64,000 bases of DNA, taken from Marinobacter segnicrescens. GTDB taxonomy: Bacteria; Pseudomonadota; Gammaproteobacteria; Pseudomonadales; Oleiphilaceae. The notes under the pieces were generated by a model. That model searched no databases, was not told the origin of the DNA, and saw only the letters and a list, made by a program, of their open reading frames with translations. A program made the translations under genes and the position numbers. Within the stretch, counting starts at the first letter, position 1, and the number at the start of each line of letters is the position of its first letter. The stretch is from NCBI RefSeq assembly GCF_900111555.1, contig NZ_FOHZ01000014.1, positions 1 through 64,000 on the forward strand. Reading direction: 5' to 3'. Shown here piece by piece: positions 1 through 9,074 of this stretch.

Positions 1-1
1 G

Positions 2-337
2 CCGCTACTGCACAACCAGAGCATTCATTTCCGCCTGGCGGAACTGCAGACGGAAGTGGAGTTGCTGCGGTCGCTGGTTTACCGGTGCACTGAAGGGTAC
101 ATTAACGGAGAGGACATGACCCGACTGGCCTCCATGGCCAAGCTGAAAGCGGGACGACTTGCACGGGAAGTGACTGACAGTTGTCTGCAGTACTACGGTG
201 GCATGGGCTTCATGAACGAAACCCTGATTACCCGCTTCTACCGGGACCTGCGCCTGGTTTCCATCGGCGGCGGTGCCGACGAAGTCATGCTGGGCATTCT
301 GTCCAAGTTCATGGGAACCCACCCCGGCGGCCAGTAA
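2..337 (+). CDS. Acyl-CoA dehydrogenase, C-terminal fragment (5' end outside window)
   Basis: The reading frame is open from the window edge to a TAA stop and encodes about 111 residues of an acyl-CoA dehydrogenase C-terminal helical domain. The signature block 'LQYYGGMGFMNETLITRFYR' followed by 'GGADEVMLGILSKFMG' is the FAD-adenine/dimer-contact end typical of the family. The start and the catalytic base lie upstream, so substrate class cannot be judged. It is followed 25 bp later by the end of a convergent TetR gene and lies in a small fatty-acid catabolism neighbourhood with an acyl-CoA ligase and a second acyl-CoA dehydrogenase. The GTG at 56 is only an internal codon. Confidence 0.9.
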   Translation, partial: PLLHNQSIHFRLAELQTEVELLRSLVYRCTEGYINGEDMTRLASMAKLKAGRLAREVTDSCLQYYGGMGFMNETLITRFYRDLRLVSIGGGADEVMLGILSKFMGTHPGGQ

Positions 338-361
338 ACCGGGGCGAAAGACTCCGGGTCG

Positions 362-982
362 TCAGGGACGATGACCCGTGGCCAGTTGCCAGACCCGGTC
401 GGTGAGATCCTCCAGGGAAAGACCTCCGCCATGGCGGAACCAGGTCGGCGTCCAGTGCAGGGAACCCGCCAGCAACTTACGAAGAATGTCCGGCTCCATG
501 GTGACGACGCCTGCCTGGTGAGCCTCCCGCAGCACGTCCAGCCAGATACCTTCGTACTCTTCCCGCAGCCGGAGAATGGTTGCCTTACCCTCCTCAGACA
601 GATTGCGCCACTCGTCCACCATGACACTCCAGGCTTCGCCGGTTTCACCATTCATGGCGTACAACTCGACAGAAATCAGGGTGCGTAGTCGGTCCTCCAG
701 TGCCGGACGACTTTCCAGCGCCCGCTTCAGGCGGCCCAGGTTGAGAACGATGCTCTCTTCCATCACCGTGCGCAGGATTTCATCCTTGCTGCGGTAATGG
801 TGAAAGATACTGCCCGGGAGGATACCCGTCTCACGACCGATATCACGTACCGTTGTTTGCAGATAACCCTTGCGGCGGAACAGGCGGGCAGCCGTATTGA
901 GCACCACCCCGCGGGGGCTCTTGGGGTCGGTGATTTTCCCGCTCTCAATCAGTTCTTTGCGGATCTCTTCGCTGAATTCCAA
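362..982 (-). CDS. TetR/AcrR-family transcriptional regulator
   Basis: The protein has an N-terminal TetR-type helix-turn-helix: 'AARLFRRKGYLQTTVRDIGR' followed by 'GILPGSIFHHYRSKDEIL'. The C-terminal ligand domain is not diagnostic. The frame is open back to a GTG at 1063, but I prefer the TTG at 982 (206 residues). It has a GAGAG stretch 8 nt upstream and gives about 30 residues before the HTH, whereas the longer form adds a leader without a ribosome site. It is divergent from the acyl-CoA ligase gene and convergent with an acyl-CoA dehydrogenase, so a role as a local repressor of fatty acyl-CoA catabolism is a reasonable inference. The effector is unknown. Confidence 0.85.
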   Translation of the reverse strand: MEFSEEIRKELIESGKITDPKSPRGVVLNTAARLFRRKGYLQTTVRDIGRETGILPGSIFHHYRSKDEILRTVMEESIVLNLGRLKRALESRPALEDRLRTLISVELYAMNGETGEAWSVMVDEWRNLSEEGKATILRLREEYEGIWLDVLREAHQAGVVTMEPDILRKLLAGSLHWTPTWFRHGGGLSLEDLTDRVWQLATGHRP

Positions 983-1117
983 GGTTCCGGCTCTCTCTCG
1001 ACAGGGTTGGGAAACGGTTAGAAACGGGCTGCATTCTATAGCAAACCCGATATCGCCGGCCACCAGACAAGCTACCGGGGCTGTTGGGAGGCCTTACCCA
1101 CATTGTAGACCAAACGC

Positions 1118-1146
1118 TTGCTCAAATTCGTGCTGTCCGCTAAATT
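1118..1146 (+). promoter_or_regulatory. Possible sigma-70 promoter of the acyl-CoA ligase gene
   Basis: TTGCTC at 1118-1123 and TAAATT at 1141-1146 are separated by 17 bp, and the gene starts at 1191 after a GCGGAGG ribosome site at 1178-1184. It lies in the divergent gap with the TetR gene, where an operator would be expected. I did not find a clean palindromic operator. Confidence 0.35.
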
Positions 1147-1190
1147 TGTCGGAACAACAACAACGCACCCCCGACATGCGGAGGCTTATT

Positions 1191-2789
1191 ATGGCCAGGC
1201 AACCACAGCACGAGACTGATCCCACCATGAACATGATCGACCGGGTATGCACCGGCGATATTCTAACCCGGGCAGCCGACCTCTACCCCGACAATGTGGC
1301 CATGGTAGATGATGGCCGAACCCTCACATACCGCGAGTTTGAAGACCAGTCGAACCGCCTGGCTCACAGCCTGCTCGGGCTTGGCCTCAGGGCCGGCGAA
1401 CCCGTGGGCATCCTGGCCCGCAACTGTCTGGAGCTGATGGTGAGCTACATGGCCTGCGCCAAGGCCAACCTGGTGTTTGCGCCGGTCAACCTGGGGCTGA
1501 AACCCCATGAGATCGCCTATTGCCTGAAAGACTGCGGCGCCCGGATCCTCATCGTCGAGGACGCTCTTATCGAGGCCGGGCAAGCCCTTCCGGAACAACT
1601 GCCGGACCTGGAGTTCCTTTACTGGACCGGCGCCAGCACCCACTCCGCGGCAGGACATACCTGGCTGCCGTTGCAACAGCTCATTGACAGCGGTGACAGC
1701 ACCCCCGTTGAGGTGGCAGTAGGCGACCGGGACCCGGTACAGCTCCTTTATACGTCCGGCACCACCGCCAACCCCAAGGGTGTGGTAACCAGCCACCTGG
1801 CCGTCACCATGGCTGCGATGGCCAATATCATCGCCAACCAGTTACCCCCTGAAGCCTCCATGCTGTGCCAGCTGCCGCTGTTCCACTGTACCGCAGTGAA
1901 CTGCCTGGCCGTACCGACCTGGATGATGGGTGGCAAGCTGGTTCTTGCGAAGGGCTTCGATGCCCGGGAGTGCGCAAGGCTGATGGAGGAACACAAGGTC
2001 TACATGTGGGTGGGCCTGCCGATGATGTACAACGAGATACTCACCGACCCGGAAGCGAGCCAGCGGGATTTCTCATCAGTACGCCGGGCACTTTACGCCA
2101 TGGCACCGATGGCAGAGTCAAAGCTCCAGGCCATTCATGACGCCTTCCCCAACGCGGATGTCGTGCTGGGGTCCGGACAGACCGAATTCACCCCGGCCAC
2201 CTGCCTGATACGGCCAGAACACCAGTGGAGCAAGGCCGGCTCCTGGGGGACTGCCACCCCGATGACCCGGGTAGCCATCATGGACGACCAAGGCCGCCTG
2301 CTGCCGCCGGGCGAAGCCGGGGAAATCGTCTATCGCGGCCCCCAGGTGATGACCGAGTACCTGAACCAGCCCGACAAGACGGAAGAGTCCTTCAAGTACG
2401 GCTGGTTCCACAGTGGCGATATCGCTTCCATCGATGAGGATGGCGCCATATGGTTTACTGACCGCAAGAAGGATGTGATCAAGACTGGCGGCGAGAACGT
2501 AGCCTCACTGGAGGTGGAGCGCTGCCTGATCGGCCATCCCAAGGTGGCAGAAGCCGCGGTCATCGGGCTTCCCCATGAGCGCTGGGGGGAGGCCATCACC
2601 GCCAATGTCATCCTGATGCCGGATGAAGAGGTGACCGAGGACGAGCTGATCGAGTACTGCCGGGAGCATCTCGCAGGCTTCAAGGTACCCAAGGCCATTG
2701 TGGTGGTGGAGGAGTTCCCGCGCACCGGCACTGGCAAGATCCAGAAGCACATGATTCGCAAGGATATGGAAGGGTACTTTTCGGATTAA
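1191..2789 (+). CDS. Acyl-CoA synthetase (AMP-dependent ligase, ANL family)
   Basis: This 532-residue AMP-forming ligase activates a carboxylic acid to its CoA thioester. The P-loop-like motif YTSGTTANPKGVV is at residues 187-199, GSGQTE at 327-332, the hinge region 'WFHSGDIASID' and 'DRKKDVIKTGGENV' near 430, and the C-terminal catalytic lysine in 'PRTGTGKIQK' near 514. The frame is open upstream to 870, but ATG 1191 has an excellent ribosome site (GCGGAGG, 6 nt spacing) and the family normally begins near here. Length and motifs resemble medium- or long-chain fatty-acyl-CoA ligases; the exact substrate cannot be read from sequence. The neighbours (two acyl-CoA dehydrogenases and a TetR regulator) point to beta-oxidation or degradation of a carboxylic acid. 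Confidence 0.9.
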   Translation: MARQPQHETDPTMNMIDRVCTGDILTRAADLYPDNVAMVDDGRTLTYREFEDQSNRLAHSLLGLGLRAGEPVGILARNCLELMVSYMACAKANLVFAPVNLGLKPHEIAYCLKDCGARILIVEDALIEAGQALPEQLPDLEFLYWTGASTHSAAGHTWLPLQQLIDSGDSTPVEVAVGDRDPVQLLYTSGTTANPKGVVTSHLAVTMAAMANIIANQLPPEASMLCQLPLFHCTAVNCLAVPTWMMGGKLVLAKGFDARECARLMEEHKVYMWVGLPMMYNEILTDPEASQRDFSSVRRALYAMAPMAESKLQAIHDAFPNADVVLGSGQTEFTPATCLIRPEHQWSKAGSWGTATPMTRVAIMDDQGRLLPPGEAGEIVYRGPQVMTEYLNQPDKTEESFKYGWFHSGDIASIDEDGAIWFTDRKKDVIKTGGENVASLEVERCLIGHPKVAEAAVIGLPHERWGEAITANVILMPDEEVTEDELIEYCREHLAGFKVPKAIVVVEEFPRTGTGKIQKHMIRKDMEGYFSD

Positions 2790-2874
2790 GGCTGCCAGAC
2801 AGCCTTGTCAGCTATTTCCAGTGAAGGACTACGATCTGGCCTGCCAGTCTGGCTGCAGGCCCCCACAAGTCGAT

Positions 2875-2956
2875 AAGGCTTTCCGGAACACGCGGTAAAT
2901 ACGTCCATGTACGCTCGACGAAAACATCCCTGTTTTCGACGGTTCCGGAAAGCCTT
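2875..2956. repeat. Intergenic nested hairpin element A (CCATG-type repeat)
   Basis: Outer arms of 15 bp are perfect inverted repeats (AAGGCTTTCCGGAAC at 2875-2889 and its complement at 2942-2956). They enclose a conserved core 'ACGTCCATGT' at 2901-2910 and 'GCTCGACG' at 2913-2920. An inner hairpin CGAAAACA/TGTTTTCG lies at 2919-2938. The same core occurs in element B near 22.3 kb with different arm sequences. It sits between the ends of two convergent genes and could act as a bidirectional transcription end or mRNA stabiliser, which is inference. Confidence 0.75.
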
Positions 2957-3023
2957 CTCAACTCGTGGCGACCCAAACCTCACAGTGGCCTGAAAGTACG
3001 AATTATCAGGCAAAGAGCCTTGA

Positions 3024-4229
3024 TCAGACGTTATAAGCCTTGAGCAACTGCCGCGACAACGCCGCCCGGTGAACCTGGTCCGGACCGTCGCCAATGCGAA
3101 TGTAACGGGCATACATCCAGGCTTCCGGCAGGAAGGTGTCCTGGCAGACGCCGGCCCCGCCATAGACCTGGATGGTCCGGTCGATGACCCTGGCGGCCAT
3201 GGCCGGTACCACGATCTTGGCGGCGGCGATCAGGTCCTTCGCTACCTTGTTGCCTTCCCGGTCCATCTTGTCCGCCGCTTTAAGCGTTAGCAGGCGGGCC
3301 TGTTCGATTTCGCAAAAGGATTCGGCAATCTCCTCACGCACCGAATCAAACTGTGACAGCTTGCGTCCAAACGCTTCCCTCTGCTCTGCCCGCTGGCACA
3401 GCATCTCCAACGCCCGCTGGGCACAACCGATAAGCCGCATGCAATGGTGGATCCGGCCAGGGCCCAGTCGTCCCTGGGCAATCTCGAAGCCACGCCCTTC
3501 GCCCAGCAGCATATTTGACGCAGGCACTCGCACGTTTTCGTACACGACTTCCGGATGGCCAACCGGTGCCTCGTCATAGCCGAACACCGTCATATCCCGG
3601 ACGATACGCACGCCTGGCGTGTCCTTCGGCACCAGTATCATGGACTGCTGGCGGTGACGGTCGGCGTTGTCCGGGTCCGTCTTGCCCATCACGATCAGCA
3701 GCTTGCAAGCCTCGTTCATGGCCCCGGAAGTAAACCATTTGCGGCCATTGATGACGTACTCGTCACCCTCACGACGGATCTCGCACTGGATATTGGTGGC
3801 ATCACTGGACGCGACCGCCGGCTCCGTCATGGAGAAAGCCGACCGGATTTCGCCCGCCAGCAGCGGTTCCAGCCATTGCTTCTTCTGCTCCGGGGTGCCG
3901 AACATGGAGAGGATTTCCATATTGCCGGTGTCAGGTGCCGAGCAGTTGAACACTTCTGACGCCCACAGCACCCGGCCCATTTCCTCAGCCAGGGGTGCAT
4001 ACTCAAGGTTGCTCAGTCCGGCACCATGATCACCGGGGAGGAACAGGTTCCACAGACCGGCAGCCTTCGCCCTGGCCTTCAGTTCCTGGACGATGGCTGG
4101 CGTACGATAGCGATTCTCTCCGCTGGCCTGCTCACGGTAGAGATGCTCCACCGGGCAGACTTCCTCGGCCATGAACTGCCGGACTCGGTCCAGCAGGTCG
4201 GAGGCCCTTTCAGAACTTGAAAACAACAT
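3024..4229 (-). CDS. Acyl-CoA dehydrogenase (ACAD10/11-like)
   Basis: A complete 401-residue flavoprotein that introduces the alpha,beta double bond into acyl-CoA and passes electrons to ETF. The order is an N-terminal helical domain ('[20 protein letters not shown]'), the middle beta domain with '[18 protein letters not shown]' and '[13 protein letters not shown]', then the C-terminal domain with '[15 protein letters not shown]', '[16 protein letters not shown]' and '[19 protein letters not shown]'. These blocks resemble the long-chain ACAD10/11 branch rather than the short/medium FadE-like group. It is oriented opposite to the acyl-CoA ligase and separated from it by hairpin element A. The TRAP gene upstream lies 38 bp away on the same strand. 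Precise chain-length preference cannot be assigned. Confidence 0.9.
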   Translation of the reverse strand: MLFSSSERASDLLDRVRQFMAEEVCPVEHLYREQASGENRYRTPAIVQELKARAKAAGLWNLFLPGDHGAGLSNLEYAPLAEEMGRVLWASEVFNCSAPDTGNMEILSMFGTPEQKKQWLEPLLAGEIRSAFSMTEPAVASSDATNIQCEIRREGDEYVINGRKWFTSGAMNEACKLLIVMGKTDPDNADRHRQQSMILVPKDTPGVRIVRDMTVFGYDEAPVGHPEVVYENVRVPASNMLLGEGRGFEIAQGRLGPGRIHHCMRLIGCAQRALEMLCQRAEQREAFGRKLSQFDSVREEIAESFCEIEQARLLTLKAADKMDREGNKVAKDLIAAAKIVVPAMAARVIDRTIQVYGGAGVCQDTFLPEAWMYARYIRIGDGPDQVHRAALSRQLLKAYNV

Positions 4230-4267
4230 AAATCAGCCCTTAATTGATCAAATGATACCCGGAGCCT

Positions 4268-5422
4268 TCAAAGACCATGGGAGGCGGGATCAACCTTCGA
4301 AAAAATATACTCCCAGTAGAGGTTTGCCAGTTCCTCCTGACTATCCACCTGAGCTACCCTGGCTGCCCAGTCCGACAGGATCGGACGAAACGCGTCCAGC
4401 ATCGCTTCTGCATTGTCGAGCCCGTAGCGTTCTTCATACTGTTTCGCCAGGGTTTCCATATCTGTGGCGATAAAGTCACTCGTTGCTTTCACCAGCGATT
4501 CGTCAGCCTCATGAAAGCGTGCGCCTTCCTCTCGGACCAGCTCGAAGCTTTCCTCAGCGGCTTCGACATAGGTCCACGAGATGGCCGCATTACCTTCCGC
4601 AGCACCACGTAGCAAGGTCTCCCGTTCCTTATCAGAAAGCGATCGCCAGAGATCCTGATTGGTCTGGAACGAGGCGAAAGGGAAAACCCCGCCGGGAACG
4701 GCCATGGTCAGGTCTGTTACCAGGCCAACCAATCCATAGTTTTGAATTTCAGGACTGGAGAGGGCAATACAGTCCACGATGCCCTGAGAGATAGCTTCCC
4801 GCATTTCGTTGGCAGACATCGTGACAGGCGTAGCGCCCATAGCCTCCGACCAGCGTGCGAAGTTACCCGCTCCAACCCGGACGCGCTTGCCACCGACATC
4901 CTCCAGCGACATAACAGGCTCATCACACATCAGGCCATAGGCCGTGCCTGCCGCATGTCCCAGATAGACCTGGTTCTGCTGTTCAAACCGGTCGATACAC
5001 TCCGGGCAGTGAAACATCATGAATTCTGACAGGGCCGCTCCGAACGCAACGCCCTCTTTCCCGGCCTCCAACTCTTCCTCCAGCGTCAACAGCATGGAAG
5101 ACTCCGCCAGCAGGTTAATGGGGGGAAACTCACCGGCGTGGTATGGAGTCAGAATCAGCCCCATATCAGCAATGCCGTCCCGGATTCCGGATGACATCTC
5201 AGCAAAACTCAGCAGGGACAATGGAAAGACCTTTACCGTAAGGTCGCCGCCGGAGAGCTCCCCCACCTTGTCAGCATAGAACTCAAGGGCTTCATGGGCC
5301 GGTGTCCCCGGGGGCGCACCCAGTGCATAGTTGAGCTCACGGGCGTCAGCGGCAGAGGACATCAGCACTGCCGACGCCAGCGTGGCCATTGAAAGGATTC
5401 CGGTGCGGTTTCTTGTTTTCAT
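4268..5422 (-). CDS. TRAP-transporter periplasmic solute-binding protein (DctP family)
   Basis: A 384-residue secreted protein that would capture a substrate, usually an organic acid, for a TRAP transporter. The start chosen is the ATG at 5422, preceded by AGGAG with 6 nt spacing, and gives a signal peptide ('MKTRNRTGILSMATLASAVL' ending near 'SAADA'). The mature protein has the DctP features 'FYADKVGELSGGDLTVKVFP', 'GIADMGLILTPYHAGEFPP' and 'GGKRVRVGAGNFARWSEAMG'. The partner membrane subunits DctQ and DctM are not in the window: the flanking genes are an acyl-CoA dehydrogenase and an AhpD-like protein. It may serve a transporter encoded elsewhere or be a free-standing ligand sensor. Confidence 0.85.
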   Translation of the reverse strand: MKTRNRTGILSMATLASAVLMSSAADARELNYALGAPPGTPAHEALEFYADKVGELSGGDLTVKVFPLSLLSFAEMSSGIRDGIADMGLILTPYHAGEFPPINLLAESSMLLTLEEELEAGKEGVAFGAALSEFMMFHCPECIDRFEQQNQVYLGHAAGTAYGLMCDEPVMSLEDVGGKRVRVGAGNFARWSEAMGATPVTMSANEMREAISQGIVDCIALSSPEIQNYGLVGLVTDLTMAVPGGVFPFASFQTNQDLWRSLSDKERETLLRGAAEGNAAISWTYVEAAEESFELVREEGARFHEADESLVKATSDFIATDMETLAKQYEERYGLDNAEAMLDAFRPILSDWAARVAQVDSQEELANLYWEYIFSKVDPASHGL

Positions 5423-5484
5423 TATTTGCTCCTCATGATCTTCACCCGGTCCGGGCAATGATTCGGCAGACTTGCCGGATGGCC

Positions 5485-6057
5485 TCAGCGAGCCATGCCA
5501 TAGAACTCGGCATTGGGTCGCATGGCAGTGTGGGCTGCAAGGCGGTTGGACATGGCGAACAGGCCGGTGATGGCGCCAATGTCCCAGATTTCATCCTGGG
5601 AGAACCCCGCCTGCTCCAGGGTGTGGATATCGTCCTCCCCCACCAGCCAGGGCGTCTGCGCAAGCTTGACGGCATAGTCCAGCATAGCGCGCTGTCGGTC
5701 GCTGATTTCAGCATCCCGGTAATTGGCGGCCACCTGGTCTGACAGCCAGGGTTGCTTCGAGCGGATGCGCAGGAAGGCACCGTGGGAGACCAGGCAATAC
5801 AGGCATTGGTTGGCACTACTGGTGGCCACGACGATCATCTCCCGCTCGGCACGGCTCAGGCCTTCATCGGATTCCATCAGATCATCGTGCATGGCCAGGA
5901 AAGCCCGCAGCTGATTGGGGCGGTGGGCATGGCCAAGGAACACATTGGGGATGAAGCCCATCTTTTCCTGGAGGGTTTCAATACGCGTGCGCAGGTCATC
6001 CGGCAGGGTTGAAACATCAGGAATCGGGAAGCGGGAAATGGGGTGTTGCTCAGACAT
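5485..6057 (-). CDS. Peroxidase-related protein, AhpD/carboxymuconolactone decarboxylase family
   Basis: A 190-residue all-helical AhpD-like protein. The redox motif is 'NQCLYCLVSHG' (CxxC followed three residues later by His), as in AhpD-type disulfide reductases, and the upstream block 'GLSRAEREMIVVATSSAN' is characteristic. It resembles the subgroup annotated as uncharacterised peroxidase-related enzymes. The frame extends to 6111, but ATG 6057 gives the usual N terminus 'MSEQHPISRFPIPDV'. A partner reductase is not visible nearby. The TRAP gene follows 62 bp downstream on the same strand, so co-transcription is possible. Function beyond peroxide or thiol chemistry cannot be stated. Confidence 0.85.
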   Translation of the reverse strand: MSEQHPISRFPIPDVSTLPDDLRTRIETLQEKMGFIPNVFLGHAHRPNQLRAFLAMHDDLMESDEGLSRAEREMIVVATSSANQCLYCLVSHGAFLRIRSKQPWLSDQVAANYRDAEISDRQRAMLDYAVKLAQTPWLVGEDDIHTLEQAGFSQDEIWDIGAITGLFAMSNRLAAHTAMRPNAEFYGMAR

Positions 6058-6140
6058 GGCAGGGTCTCCGGAGTATGGGTATACCTGCCACGCTAGTCCA
6101 CCCGTTACCACAAGTCTTGTGTGAGGTGGCTACTCCGTCT

Positions 6141-6734
6141 TCAATCCCCGGGCCAGAGGTTTTTTGCCAGCATTGGCCATTGCTCTTCAAATTCAGCCGA
6201 TGGGGCACGGCTGAAGCCAGACCGGACGAAGCGCTGGATTCGACCCTCAAGGAAAGTCATGAGCCAGTCGGCAGCGCGGGGCGCGCTGGGATAGGGTCGC
6301 AAGCCCTGACGGATCTCCCCTTCCTTGAGGATCTGGCGGGCCTGGGTTTCGAGGCGCTCGAAGAACTGGCTCGCCCGTTTGCGCAGGGCTTCGTTCTCGC
6401 CACTGAGGGCCTCGCCGGTCAGCACCCGGCAAAGCCCCGGATTGCGTTCAGCGAATACCAGCACCAGCCGGAGCAATTGCTTCAGGCGCACCTGGACATC
6501 TTCCTGCTCCTGGAGGATCAACTGGCAGCGGGAGAAGACGGTATCCTCGGCAAAGTCCACCAGTGCCTCGAACATCTTGCGCTTGCTGGGAAAATGCCGG
6601 TACAGGGCGGCTTCGGTAACGCCCACCGCCCTGGCGAGGCCGGCGGTGGTGATACGGGCACCCGGCTCCGTTTCCAGGATCTCAACCAGGGCCTGGAGGA
6701 TGGCTTCCTTGCGACTGGGCTTCGGATTGGTCAT
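6141..6734 (-). CDS. slmA: Nucleoid occlusion factor SlmA
   Basis: A 197-residue TetR-fold protein that, in characterised relatives, binds DNA sites across the chromosome and blocks FtsZ polymerisation over the nucleoid. Diagnostic blocks are 'RITTAGLARAVGVTEAALYR' followed by 'HFPSKRKMFEALVDFAED', 'VFAERNPGLCRVLTGEAL', and the C-terminal 'LEGRIQRFVRSGF', all matching the SlmA pattern and length. In many relatives slmA sits beside coaBC, dut, algC and argB; here that group is about 41 kb away, so the gene has a different context. It is followed on the opposite side by thiG, 53 bp upstream on the same strand. Confidence 0.9.
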   Translation of the reverse strand: MTNPKPSRKEAILQALVEILETEPGARITTAGLARAVGVTEAALYRHFPSKRKMFEALVDFAEDTVFSRCQLILQEQEDVQVRLKQLLRLVLVFAERNPGLCRVLTGEALSGENEALRKRASQFFERLETQARQILKEGEIRQGLRPYPSAPRAADWLMTFLEGRIQRFVRSGFSRAPSAEFEEQWPMLAKNLWPGD

Positions 6735-6787
6735 GACAGGACTGCACTGCTCTGTTAAGGGGTAATGGGTTCGGGGCGGCCCTTTCC

Positions 6788-7600
6788 TCAGAAAAACGTG
6801 CCATCAATGGGCGATGACGCACTGGCGTAGGCCTTCTTCGGCATGCGACCCGCCAGGTAGGCTTCGCGGCCGGACTCGATAGCCAGTTTCATGGCCCTGG
6901 CCATGCGGATAGGGTCCTGGGCCTGGGCGATGGCGGTGTTCATCAGTACACCGTCGCAGCCCAGTTCCATGGCGATGGTGGCGTCGGAAGCCGTGCCTAC
7001 CCCCGCGTCCACCAGCACCGGCACACTGGCGTTCTCGACAATCTGACGGATATTGTAGCGGTTCTGGATACCCAGGCCGGAGCCGATGGGCGCCCCCAGG
7101 GGCATGATGGCGATGCAGCCCATCTCTTCCAGACGCTTTGCCAGCAGGGGATCGTCCGAACAATAGACCATGACCTGGAAACCGTCGTTGATCAGTTCCT
7201 CGGCGGCCACCAGGGTTTCGGTCATGTTGGGATAGAGCGTTTTCTCCTCGCCCAGGACTTCCAGCTTCACCAGGTCGTGGCCATCGAGCAGCTCCCGGGC
7301 CAGCTTGCAGGTGCGCACGGCGTCTTTTGCGTTAAAGCAGCCGGCAGTGTTCGGCAGGATGGTGTAACTCGCCGGCGAAATCACATCCAGCAGGTTGGGC
7401 TCGTCCGGGTTCTGGCCCAGGTTGGTGCGGCGTACCGCCACGGTTACGATTTCTGCGCCACTGGCTTCGATGGCATGGCCGGTTTCCATCAGGTCCCGGT
7501 ATTTACCGGTGCCCACCAGCAGCCGGGACCGGTAAACCCGGCCGGCAATTTCCAGGGGTTTGTCTTCCGGCAGTTGAATCTGGTTGTTCTGATCAGTCAT
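6788..7600 (-). CDS. thiG: Thiazole synthase ThiG
   Basis: A 270-residue TIM-barrel enzyme that makes the thiazole phosphate moiety of thiamine from deoxyxylulose phosphate, dehydroglycine and ThiS thiocarboxylate. The Schiff-base lysine is in '[17 protein letters not shown]', and the phosphate-binding loops are in '[20 protein letters not shown]' and '[10 protein letters not shown]'. The N-terminal extension '[20 protein letters not shown]' is slightly longer than usual. It lies downstream of thiS (59 bp gap), at the end of a long same-strand gene series starting at lptD. No TPP riboswitch was recognised upstream of the pair, and no other thiamine genes (thiH/thiO, thiE, thiC) occur in the window. 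Confidence 0.95.
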   Translation of the reverse strand: MTDQNNQIQLPEDKPLEIAGRVYRSRLLVGTGKYRDLMETGHAIEASGAEIVTVAVRRTNLGQNPDEPNLLDVISPASYTILPNTAGCFNAKDAVRTCKLARELLDGHDLVKLEVLGEEKTLYPNMTETLVAAEELINDGFQVMVYCSDDPLLAKRLEEMGCIAIMPLGAPIGSGLGIQNRYNIRQIVENASVPVLVDAGVGTASDATIAMELGCDGVLMNTAIAQAQDPIRMARAMKLAIESGREAYLAGRMPKKAYASASSPIDGTFF

Positions 7601-7659
7601 TGGAATCCTTGGAGGTCTGGTAAGACAGCTTTCAAACGGGCACGACGCGGCTTCAGGCC

Positions 7660-7860
7660 TCAGCCGCCACCGATAGCGTGGACAATCTCGACCCGGTCGC
7701 CCTCATGCAGCCGACATTCGCTGTGCTGACTGCGGGGTACGATGTCTTCGTTTACCTCCACCGCCAGTCTCCTGCCGGTCAGGCCGAGTTCTTCAATCAG
7801 GGTTTGCAGGGTATACGGATCGGGAAGATCCCGGGGCTCCCCGTTTAGCATGATATTCAT
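7660..7860 (-). CDS. thiS: Sulfur carrier protein ThiS
   Basis: A 66-residue ubiquitin-fold sulfur carrier. It ends in 'HAIGGG', giving the C-terminal Gly-Gly needed for adenylation and thiocarboxylate formation, and starts '[13 protein letters not shown]', a typical ThiS N terminus with 'LNG'. The frame is open further upstream, but ATG 7860 gives the family length. It begins 7 bp after the stop codon of the DUF423 gene and precedes thiG, its functional partner. Confidence 0.93.
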   Translation of the reverse strand: MNIMLNGEPRDLPDPYTLQTLIEELGLTGRRLAVEVNEDIVPRSQHSECRLHEGDRVEIVHAIGGG

Positions 7861-7867
7861 TACGGAC

Positions 7868-8284
7868 TCACTCGCGGATGGATCGACGCGTTGCGGCTGC
7901 CACCAACAGGGCCCAGCCCACCATAAAACAGACGCCACCCAGGGGGGTAACCGGCCCTACCCAGCGGATCTCGGTCAGCACCAGCAGGTACAGGCTGCCG
8001 CTGAACAGCAGGGTACCCGCCAGGAAGCAACCGGCCGCCGCACCCAACAGGCGACGGGACAGTCCGGCCACCGAGAGCAGCGCCACCAGCACCAATGCAA
8101 TAGCATGGTACATCTGATAGGTGACGGCGGTTTGGAAGACTTCAAGGCCCCGCTCACTCACCATACCCCGCAGGCCATGGGCCCCAAAGGCACCGGCCAT
8201 CACCGCGAGCAGGGCCAGCAGTGCGCCTGCTGCCAGCCACGTTCGCTGGACAGGGGCGGGAAACCGGCCGTTGTCAGCAGTCAC
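7868..8284 (-). CDS. DUF423 family inner-membrane protein (YgdD-like)
   Basis: A 138-residue hydrophobic protein with about four membrane segments. It contains the family pattern 'MAGAFGAHGLRG' near residue 35, 'FQTAVTYQMYHAIALVLVAL' in the second segment and 'GSLYLLVLTEIRWVGPVTPL' towards the end. DUF423/YgdD proteins have no established biochemical function. The start overlaps the 3' end of apaH by 11 bp and the stop is 7 bp from thiS, so it is probably translated from the same message as those genes. Confidence 0.9.
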   Translation of the reverse strand: MTADNGRFPAPVQRTWLAAGALLALLAVMAGAFGAHGLRGMVSERGLEVFQTAVTYQMYHAIALVLVALLSVAGLSRRLLGAAAGCFLAGTLLFSGSLYLLVLTEIRWVGPVTPLGGVCFMVGWALLVAAATRRSIRE

Positions 8285-9074
8285 AATGAATCCTCTCGCC
8301 GGTATCCAGGTTCATAACGGTCAGCTTGCCGCCCCAGACACAGCCGGTGTCCAGGCCGATGTATCGATCACTGCCGGTTTCCCCCTCCAGGGCCGCCCAG
8401 TGGCCGAAAATGACACGGACATCGTCAGGGCGCGGGTAACTGAACCAGGGGGCGTAACCCGCCGGGGAATTGCCGGCCGACTCCTTGGTGGCCAGTTCAA
8501 GGGTGCCATCCTCGGCAATAAACCGCATACGGGTAAAATAGTTGGTAATCATGCGCCAGCGATCCATGCCCTGCAGGTCATCCTGCCAGCGCTCTGGATA
8601 GTTACCGTACATTTCACGGAAGTAGTCCTCGACATCCGGTCCGCGCAGGACAGCTTCCAGCTCCCGGGCCAGGGCAACACCCTGTTCGACGCTCCAGATA
8701 TGGGGCAGCCCGGCATGGGCCATGATGAAATTTCGCTGGCTGTCGTGAACGCAGATATTCTGCTGCAATAGCCAGCCGAGCAGGTCGTCGTGGTCAGGCG
8801 CGTCGAGGATATCGTGCAGGGTGTCCTTCTTCTTTACGTTGTGGCCCCCCAGGGCCACGGCCAGCAGGTGCAGGTCATGGTTGCCGAGTACCACCACGGC
8901 GGAACTGCCGAGGTTACGGATGTAGCGCAGGCTTTCCAGGGATGAAGGGCCCCGATTGATGATATCCCCTGCCACCCAGAGCCGGTCCCTGGAGGGCGAG
9001 AAATCCACCTTGTCCAGTACGTCCAGCAGCCGTTCATAACATCCCTGGATGTCACCAATGGCGTAGTCAGTCAT
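8274..9074 (-). CDS. apaH: Symmetrical bis(5'-nucleosyl)-tetraphosphatase ApaH
   Basis: A 266-residue metallophosphatase that hydrolyses Ap4A to two ADP; related enzymes also remove Np4 RNA caps. Metal-binding motifs are '[19 protein letters not shown]' (GD.QG), '[18 protein letters not shown]' (GD..NRGP) and '[17 protein letters not shown]' (GNHD). The frame is open to 9131, but ATG 9074 starts directly at the conserved '[14 protein letters not shown]' and overlaps the end of rsmA by 8 bp. The gene apaG, which normally separates rsmA and apaH in E. coli and Pseudomonas, is missing here. Confidence 0.95.
   Translation of the reverse strand: MTDYAIGDIQGCYERLLDVLDKVDFSPSRDRLWVAGDIINRGPSSLESLRYIRNLGSSAVVVLGNHDLHLLAVALGGHNVKKKDTLHDILDAPDHDDLLGWLLQQNICVHDSQRNFIMAHAGLPHIWSVEQGVALARELEAVLRGPDVEDYFREMYGNYPERWQDDLQGMDRWRMITNYFTRMRFIAEDGTLELATKESAGNSPAGYAPWFSYPRPDDVRVIFGHWAALEGETGSDRYIGLDTGCVWGGKLTVMNLDTGERIHCDC

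Noticed and set aside
7400..8300. TPP riboswitch upstream of thiS/thiG
   Set aside because: No recognisable THI-box pattern between apaH, DUF423, thiS and thiG, and the genes overlap or nearly touch.
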